Shown: positions 58,883 through 64,000 of the stretch, in pieces
Layout: each line of letters starts with the position of its first letter
Position numbering within the stretch: the stretch's first letter is position 1
Origin: Janthinobacterium rivuli
Lineage (GTDB): Bacteria > Pseudomonadota > Gammaproteobacteria > Burkholderiales > Burkholderiaceae_D
Direction of reading: 5' to 3'
Assembly (NCBI RefSeq): GCF_029690045.1
Contig: NZ_CP121464.1
Location: 124,001 to 188,000, forward strand
Length of the DNA: 64,000 nucleotides
Notes under the pieces: generated by a model
What the model was told of the DNA's origin: nothing
Database searches by the model: none
Seen by the model: only the letters and a program-made list of their open reading frames with translations
Program-made: the position numbers and the translations under genes

Positions 58883-59076
58883 TTTCCAGGGGAAGCAACG
58901 AAAAATCCTGCTCATGAAGTGTCTTGACTGCAATGTTGTCTGCAGAATGGCAAGATGGTAGCTTCATAAAATGACAACTGCATGACATGGCGCCAGCCCG
59001 CATCCCCGCCTGTGTCATCGCCGCGACACATGGCCTTGCTATGCTGAACGCTTCATCCACCGCTCCGGGAGCCGTC

Positions 59077-59442
59077 ATGGCACGCCTGTTCTCACTGTTG
59101 CTGCTGGCCTGCGCCGCCCTGCCCGTACAGGCGGACGAACACACCGTCGTCGTGAAGGCCGCCGCGCCGCAGAAGGCTTGCGTGGAAGTGGAAGTCCATG
59201 GCCAGCGCGCGCCGTCGATGTCTTGCCTGAGTGAAAAATTATTGCCAAACAGCAACACCTTGAACCGGCCGCCGCCCCCCCTGTCCGGTGCGGAAGCCGT
59301 CATGCAGCGCCCGTCGAACCAGCTGGGCCTGTACAACCGCGCCGCCCTCGAACACCGCATGGGCAATGCCTTTGGTAAATCCGTTACGCCGCAGAGGCCG
59401 CCAGCTCCCGCGCCCGCCAGCCCGCTGCTGCCGGCCCGCTGA
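59077..59442 (+). CDS. small exported protein of unknown function
   Basis: A 121-residue protein with a clear signal peptide ([19 protein letters not shown]). The mature part has [22 protein letters not shown] and a second cysteine (Cys35 and Cys50, possibly a disulfide). It ends in a Pro/Ala-rich tail. The ATG at 59077 is chosen because the signal peptide begins here. It is transcribed divergently from the STN gene and may share its control region. No family was recognised. Confidence 0.65.
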   Translation: MARLFSLLLLACAALPVQADEHTVVVKAAAPQKACVEVEVHGQRAPSMSCLSEKLLPNSNTLNRPPPPLSGAEAVMQRPSNQLGLYNRAALEHRMGNAFGKSVTPQRPPAPAPASPLLPAR

Positions 59443-59480
59443 CCTTGTTGTCAACGCACAGTCCATTTGCGCTGTCAAGA

Positions 59481-59508
59481 TTGCGCAATCGCGCCGATTG
59501 CGTATCAT
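59481..59508 (+). promoter_or_regulatory. candidate promoter of tex with overlapping palindrome
   Basis: -35-like TTGCGC (59481-59486), 16-bp spacer, -10 TATCAT (59503-59508), about 30 nt before the tex ATG. The -35 lies inside the perfect 12-bp palindrome GATTGCGCAATC (59480-59491), which could be an operator. Confidence 0.35.
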
Positions 59509-59536
59509 TCCAGGCTTGATCGCTCTGGAAACAACC

Positions 59537-61885
59537 ATGCTGCCCACTATCGAACAACGTCTTGCCCTTGAACTTGCCGCCAAACCGGTGCAGGTTGCCG
59601 CCGCCATCGAACTGCTCGACGAAGGCGCCACCGTGCCCTTCATCGCCCGTTACCGCAAGGAAGCGACCGGCGGCCTCGACGATATCCAGCTGCGCCTGCT
59701 CGAAGAGCGCTTGCGCTACCTGCGCGAGCTGGAAGAGCGGCGCGCCGCCATCGTGGCCTCGATCACGGAACAGAACAAAATGACGCCCGAGCTGCTCGAC
59801 GCCGTCATGCACGCGGAAGACAAGACGCGCCTCGAAGATTTGTACTTGCCGTACAAACAGAAGCGCCGCACGAAGGCGCAGATCGCCATCGAAGCGGGCC
59901 TGATGCCGCTGGCCGACGGCTTGCTGGACAATCCGGAACTGACGCCGGAAATGGAAGCGGGCAAGTTCCTGCGCGACGCGTTTACGAGTGCCGACGGCAA
60001 CAATCCGGGCGTGGCGGACACCAAGGCGGCCCTCGACGGCGCGCGCCAGATTCTGATGGAGCGTTTCGCCGAAGACGCGACCCTGCTGCAAACCTTGCGC
60101 GAATACGTGCAGGAACATGGCATCGTCGAATCGAAAGTGGTGGAAGGCAAGCAGGACGAAGGCGAAAAATTCGCCGATTATTTCGATTACTCGGAAACCA
60201 TTTCCACAGTCCCCTCGCACCGCGCGCTGGCGCTGCTGCGCGGCCGCCGCGAAGGCATCCTTGACGTCACCCTGCGCCTGGACACGGAAGCGGAAAAACC
60301 GAAATGGGATGCGCCGCACAACCCGTGCGAAGGCCGCATCGCCGCCCGCTTCGGCATCAAGCAACAAGGCCGCCCGGCCGACAAATGGCTGGCCGACACG
60401 GCACGCTGGACCTGGCGCGTGAAAAGCTTCATGCACCTGGAAACGGAACTGATGGGCGCGCTGCGCGAACGCTCGGAACTCGACGCCATCAACGTCTTCG
60501 CCACCAATTTGAAAGCGCTGCTGCTGGCAGCGCCGGCTGGCCAGCGCGCCACCATGGGCCTCGATCCTGGCTTGCGCACGGGCGTCAAGGTCGCTGTCGT
60601 TGATGCCACCGGTAAAGTCGTCGACACGGCCGTGATCTACCCGCACCAGCCGAAGAACGACTGGGATGGCTCGCTGCATACGCTGGGCCGCCTGGCCGCC
60701 AAGCACAATGTGTCGCTCATCTCCATCGGCAACGGCACCGCCTCGCGCGAAACCGATAAACTGGCGCAGGACCTGATCAAGCAGCATCCGGAAGCGAAGA
60801 TGACGAAGATCGTCGTCTCGGAAGCGGGCGCGTCGGTGTATTCGGCGTCCGAATTCGCGTCGAAAGAATTGCCGGACATGGATGTGTCCCTGCGCGGCGC
60901 CGTCTCGATCGCCCGCCGCCTGCAAGACCCGCTGGCCGAACTGGTGAAAATTGACCCGAAATCGATCGGCGTGGGCCAGTACCAGCACGACGTGAGCCAA
61001 AGCCAGCTGGCCCGCTCGCTCGATGCGGTAGTGGAAGATTGCGTGAACGCCGTCGGCGTGGACGTCAATACGGCGTCGGCGCCGCTGCTGGCGCGCGTGT
61101 CCGGCCTGTCGGCCAGCGTGGCGCAAAGCATCGTCACCTACCGCGACATGAAGGGCGCGTTCACCTCGCGCGCGGCCCTGAAAGCCGTGCCGCGCCTGGG
61201 CGACAAGACGTATGAACAGGCCGCCGGCTTCCTGCGCGTGATGGGCGGCGAAAACCCGCTGGACGCCTCGGCAGTCCACCCGGAATCGTACCCGCTGGTG
61301 GAAAAGATCCTCGCTGACATCAAGAAAGATATCAAGGCTGTCATCGGCGAAACGGCCTTGCTGAAAACCCTCAGCCCGGCAAAATATGCGGATGAAACGT
61401 TTGGCGTGCCGACCATTTCCGACATTTTGAAGGAACTGGAAAAGCCGGGCCGCGATCCCCGTCCGGAATTCACCACCGCTACCTTCAAGGAAGGCGTGGA
61501 AGAGATCCGCGACTTGCGCCCGGACATGATTTTAGAGGGCGTGGTCACCAACGTGGCCGCCTTTGGCGCCTTCGTCGATATCGGCGTGCACCAGGATGGC
61601 CTTGTGCACATCTCGGCCCTGTCGAACACGTTTGTCAAAGATCCGCACACGGTGGTCAAGGCTGGCCAGGTCGTGCGTGTCAAAGTGCTGGAAGTCGACG
61701 AGAAGCGCAAGCGCATCGCCCTGACCATGCGTTTGACGGACAGCGCGCCGCAGGCGGGCAGCAAGCCCGAGCAAAAGGGCGACCGCAACGACCGCCGCAG
61801 CATGGCGCAGCACCAGTCGCAGTCGCGCAACGCGCCCGAGCCGGCCGGCAGCATGGCCGCCGCGTTCGCCAAGCTGCGCGGCTAA
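59537..61885 (+). CDS. tex: transcription accessory protein Tex
   Basis: A 782-residue nucleic-acid-binding protein. The helical N-terminal part has [19 protein letters not shown] YqgF-like RNase H fold follows ([22 protein letters not shown]). Helix-hairpin-helix motifs are at [19 protein letters not shown] and [21 protein letters not shown]. The C-terminal S1 RNA-binding domain is [29 protein letters not shown] basic/Gln-rich tail ends the protein. The start [13 protein letters not shown] is the family start; the frame extends upstream without family similarity. It affects transcription and stress tolerance in several bacteria. Confidence 0.97.
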   Translation: MLPTIEQRLALELAAKPVQVAAAIELLDEGATVPFIARYRKEATGGLDDIQLRLLEERLRYLRELEERRAAIVASITEQNKMTPELLDAVMHAEDKTRLEDLYLPYKQKRRTKAQIAIEAGLMPLADGLLDNPELTPEMEAGKFLRDAFTSADGNNPGVADTKAALDGARQILMERFAEDATLLQTLREYVQEHGIVESKVVEGKQDEGEKFADYFDYSETISTVPSHRALALLRGRREGILDVTLRLDTEAEKPKWDAPHNPCEGRIAARFGIKQQGRPADKWLADTARWTWRVKSFMHLETELMGALRERSELDAINVFATNLKALLLAAPAGQRATMGLDPGLRTGVKVAVVDATGKVVDTAVIYPHQPKNDWDGSLHTLGRLAAKHNVSLISIGNGTASRETDKLAQDLIKQHPEAKMTKIVVSEAGASVYSASEFASKELPDMDVSLRGAVSIARRLQDPLAELVKIDPKSIGVGQYQHDVSQSQLARSLDAVVEDCVNAVGVDVNTASAPLLARVSGLSASVAQSIVTYRDMKGAFTSRAALKAVPRLGDKTYEQAAGFLRVMGGENPLDASAVHPESYPLVEKILADIKKDIKAVIGETALLKTLSPAKYADETFGVPTISDILKELEKPGRDPRPEFTTATFKEGVEEIRDLRPDMILEGVVTNVAAFGAFVDIGVHQDGLVHISALSNTFVKDPHTVVKAGQVVRVKVLEVDEKRKRIALTMRLTDSAPQAGSKPEQKGDRNDRRSMAQHQSQSRNAPEPAGSMAAAFAKLRG

Positions 61886-61889
61886 GTCC

Positions 61890-62360
61890 ATGGCCGCCAG
61901 GCATGATCTGATCATCCTGACGGTGGACGCCGCCAGCGTGGAGGCGCAGCTGCTGCTCGACGCATTGTCGGAGGCGTTGCTGCGCATCAATGGCGACAGC
62001 GGCCGTTCTTCCTTCGATGTCGAGGCGGCAACGCCGCGCGGCGGCTTTTATCTGGCCCGTGATGCGGCTGGAGAACTGCTGGGCTGCGCCGCCCTGCGGC
62101 CGCTGGGCGAGGCGGACAGCGCCATCGGAGAACTCAAGCGCATGTATGCGCGCCCTCGCGCCGGCGGCGTGGGCGCGGCCCTGCTGGCCCATGTAGAGGC
62201 GCAGGCGCGCCAGCATGGCTACCAGGCCTTGCACCTGTCCACCCGCGTGATAAATACCCGCGCCGTGGCGTTTTATGCCAAACACGGCTATGCACCCGTC
62301 ATTGCTTGGGGCAAATACGTGGGCGCGGCACAATCGGTGTGCCTGGGCAAGACCTTATAA
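61890..62360 (+). CDS. GNAT-family N-acetyltransferase
   Basis: A 156-residue acetyl-CoA-dependent acetyltransferase. Motif A is ELKRMYARPRAGGVGAALLAHVEAQARQHG, with the acetyl-CoA pyrophosphate loop RAGGVGAA, and the C-terminal strand-helix is VINTRAVAFYAKHGYAPV. The acceptor substrate is unknown. It starts 4 nt after the tex stop and is probably cotranscribed with it. Confidence 0.9.
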   Translation: MAARHDLIILTVDAASVEAQLLLDALSEALLRINGDSGRSSFDVEAATPRGGFYLARDAAGELLGCAALRPLGEADSAIGELKRMYARPRAGGVGAALLAHVEAQARQHGYQALHLSTRVINTRAVAFYAKHGYAPVIAWGKYVGAAQSVCLGKTL

Positions 62361-62422
62361 GCGTCAACGTGGCTGACTTGCCCGATTTATGACTTGAGCG
62401 CATACCCGTGCCGGCGTTTTCT

Positions 62423-62428
62423 TATAAA
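62423..62428 (+). promoter_or_regulatory. candidate -10 element of grxD
   Basis: TATAAA within TTATAAAAT about 38 nt before the grxD ATG, in an AT-rich spot. No convincing -35 at the right distance. Confidence 0.3.
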
Positions 62429-62465
62429 ATGACGGCATCTATTTATTTACCCATCAGAGGCAGCT

Positions 62466-62777
62466 ATGAGCGACGTACAAACCTGGATCAAAGAAACCGT
62501 GACGAGCACGCCAGTCGTGCTGTTCATGAAGGGCACGGCCCAATTCCCGCAGTGCGGCTTTTCCGGCCGCGCCATCCAGATCCTGAAAGCGTGCGGCGTG
62601 GAAAACATCGCTACCGTCAACGTGCTGGATGACCCGGAAGTGCGCCAGGGCATCAAGGATTACTCGAACTGGCCTACCATTCCGCAGCTGTATGTCAAAG
62701 GCGAGTTCATCGGTGGTTCCGATATCATGAATGAAATGTTTGAATCGGGCGAACTGAAGTCCCTGCTGGATGCCTGA
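62466..62777 (+). CDS. grxD: monothiol CGFS glutaredoxin (Grx4 family)
   Basis: A 103-residue protein carrying the CGFS active site in [17 protein letters not shown] and the glutathione-binding [19 protein letters not shown]. It inserts or carries [2Fe-2S] clusters, typically with a BolA-family partner; such a gene is at 15.9 kb. GAGG lies upstream of the ATG. Its stop overlaps the ubiX start by 8 nt. Confidence 0.96.
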   Translation: MSDVQTWIKETVTSTPVVLFMKGTAQFPQCGFSGRAIQILKACGVENIATVNVLDDPEVRQGIKDYSNWPTIPQLYVKGEFIGGSDIMNEMFESGELKSLLDA

Positions 62778-63372
62778 TAGCCAAACGCAGCGGCCGCGCC
62801 GTATCGTCGTGGCCATCACGGGCGCCACGGGCGCCGTGTATGGCTTGCGGCTGCTGCAATTACTCGGCGCCATCCCCGGCGTCGAGACGCATCTGGTCTT
62901 GTCGGATGCGGCCGTACTGACCCTGCACCAGGAAACGGGCGTGGGGCGCAAGGACATCGAAGCGCAGGCGCACGTGGTGCACAAGCTGCGCGACATCGGC
63001 GCCTCTATCGCCAGCGGCTCGTTTCAATCGGATGGCATGGTCGTCGCACCGTGCTCGATGAAGACCCTGGCGGCCGTGGCGCATGGCCTGTCGGATAATT
63101 TGATCACGCGGGCAGCCGACGTGGTGCTCAAAGAGCGCCGCCGCCTGATTTTGATGGTGCGCGAAACGCCGTTCAACCTGGCGCACCTGCGCAATATGAC
63201 AGCCGTGACCGAAATGGGCGGCATCATCTTCCCGCCCTTACCGAGCTTCTACCACCACCCGCAAAGCATCGCGGAAATGGTCGACCATACGGTGGCGCGC
63301 GTCATCGACCTGCTCGGCATCGAGCACAGCCTGGCGCCGCGGTGGAATGGTCTTAAAGCGTCAGAAACCTGA
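62770..63372 (+). CDS. ubiX: flavin prenyltransferase UbiX
   Basis: A 200-residue flavoprotein making the prenylated FMN cofactor needed by UbiD decarboxylases in ubiquinone synthesis. The N-terminal [20 protein letters not shown] is the FMN-binding start, with [34 protein letters not shown] and [15 protein letters not shown] following. The start ATG lies inside the end of grxD, indicating coupling. No ubiD gene is in the window. Confidence 0.96.
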   Translation: MPDSQTQRPRRIVVAITGATGAVYGLRLLQLLGAIPGVETHLVLSDAAVLTLHQETGVGRKDIEAQAHVVHKLRDIGASIASGSFQSDGMVVAPCSMKTLAAVAHGLSDNLITRAADVVLKERRRLILMVRETPFNLAHLRNMTAVTEMGGIIFPPLPSFYHHPQSIAEMVDHTVARVIDLLGIEHSLAPRWNGLKASET

Positions 63373-63421
63373 CATCACCAACGCAATCAACTTATAAGCG
63401 GGGAAACCCCTACCAAGTCAC

Positions 63422-63541
63422 GATGCCTGACAAAAGCGTAGCGAGCGGCAGTGATTTGTGGCCAAGAAGCGCAACCGTGCTCTAGCACGGTGAGCATCGC
63501 CGGCCGCAAAGCGCGACGCGCAGTAGCTTTGGTCAGGCATC
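63422..63541. repeat. 120-bp nested inverted-repeat element
   Basis: The ends GATGCCTGACAAAAGC (63422-63437) and GCTTTGGTCAGGCATC (63526-63541) are inverted repeats with one mismatch. Nested inside are TTTGTGGCC (63455-63463) with GGCCGCAAA (63502-63510), and ACCGTGC-TCTA-GCACGGT (63474-63491). All three stems are coaxial, so either strand folds into one long rod. It sits between ubiX and a convergent small gene, ending 2 bp from that gene's stop. It has no terminal T run. It may be an intergenic repeat, a mobile miniature element or a structured RNA. Confidence 0.75.
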
Positions 63542-63543
63542 CC

Positions 63544-63714
63544 TCATCTCTTGTCGAATTGGTGAGCACTTGCCTGCTTCAAATCCCTGGCTTCTTCAAC
63601 CATCCTGCGGTGGGCGATCCGTTTGCGCATCACTTCCGCATGTTGCGCGGCAGTCATGGGGGGCACGGTCATCAAGTCCTTCAGCTGCGCGGTATTGCTG
63701 TAGTTACTTTTCAT
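63544..63714 (-). CDS. small protein of unknown function
   Basis: A 56-residue candidate gene, starting MKSNYSNTAQLKDLMTV and continuing MTAAQHAEVMRKRIAHRRMVEEARDLK, with a basic, helical, phage-repressor-like or DNA-binding character by composition only. The frame can be extended to 63870 (108 residues) but the extra part has no supportive features. There is no strong ribosome site. Function not recognised. It could be a spurious frame. Confidence 0.4.
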   Translation of the reverse strand: MKSNYSNTAQLKDLMTVPPMTAAQHAEVMRKRIAHRRMVEEARDLKQASAHQFDKR

Positions 63715-64000
63715 AAGACGGCTCAAATGCTCGGCTCCGTAGTGGATGAACTGGCTGCTTCTGATGTGATTATGCGCTGGTATTGGCCGCTGCGCCGCTG
63801 CGTGCGGGATTATTGTCAAATAATTCCGCTGCAGCGCAACATGCGAGGTCTTATTGTGCGGCAAAATCATGTCTCCAGTATGACCTTGCGCAAATAAAAG
63901 GACAGGGGGAGCACCGTCAGCGAAAAGCGGACGGCGCCGGCCGGGGAGGGCCTGAATGCTTACTTTTGGTAGTTGACTCTTACCAGCATGCGAATAAATT
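63715..64000. other. right-edge region without a convincing gene
   Basis: About 286 bp up to the window edge, of lower GC content than the rest. No frame with family-like sequence, no tRNA-like fold and no terminator was recognised. Confidence 0.5.

Noticed and set aside
63422..63541. CRISPR array or tRNA-like interpretation of the palindromic element
   Set aside because: Only one unit with nested stems; no repeated direct units or spacers and no cloverleaf.
63451..63897. 148-residue plus-strand frame near the right edge
   Set aside because: It runs through the palindromic element and has no supportive start or motif.

Overview
The window is GC-rich, densely coded chromosomal DNA. Its gene order points to a betaproteobacterium of the order Burkholderiales, most likely an Oxalobacteraceae member such as Janthinobacterium or Massilia. 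The main support is the continuous minus-strand run mlaFEDACB, ABC exporter, bolA, murA, hisGDCBHAFIE, HIT, tatABC. The taxonomic call is inference from gene order and protein style; no rRNA or tRNA gene was seen.

Layout: (1) 1-4.7 kb, plus strand: the end of a SNF2-family helicase, a small membrane protein, a DUF885 lipoprotein-like or exported putative peptidase, and a small coiled-coil protein with 33-bp repeats. (2) 4.7-22.2 kb, minus strand: a near-continuous housekeeping block. It runs from the Mla lipid-transport genes through a YadGH-like ABC exporter, bolA and murA, then all of the his genes, a HIT protein and tatABC. A beta-class DNA methyltransferase gene sits between hisD and hisC. 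(3) 22.4-28.7 kb: gltBD, glutamate synthase, ending in tandem terminators. (4) 28.7-29.7 kb: a solitary REP-associated (Y1) transposase flanked by inverted REP-like motifs. (5) 29.7-34.9 kb: a 1-kb-residue SNF2 helicase followed by a histidine kinase and an OmpR-type regulator.

(6) 35.0-58.9 kb, minus strand: the most interesting region. Eleven genes lie in one direction: a stand-alone STN-domain periplasmic protein, a FecI-type ECF sigma factor, a FecR-type anti-sigma factor, a 4549-residue two-partner-secretion (TPS) exoprotein, its POTRA/ShlB outer-membrane transporter, an ExbB fused to DUF2341 and LamG domains, ExbD, TonB, a putative porin, a periplasmic coiled-coil protein and a YbjN-domain protein. 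A terminator follows. This resembles the Pseudomonas aeruginosa PUMA3 (VreA-VreI-VreR) system and its PdtA/PdtB TPS and ExbB/ExbD targets. It differs in its ExbB fusion and its porin/coiled-coil/YbjN tail. It contains no TonB-dependent receptor.

(7) 59.0-64.0 kb, plus strand: a small exported protein, tex, a GNAT acetyltransferase, a CGFS glutaredoxin and ubiX. These are followed by a 120-bp nested inverted-repeat element and a small minus-strand gene of unknown function.
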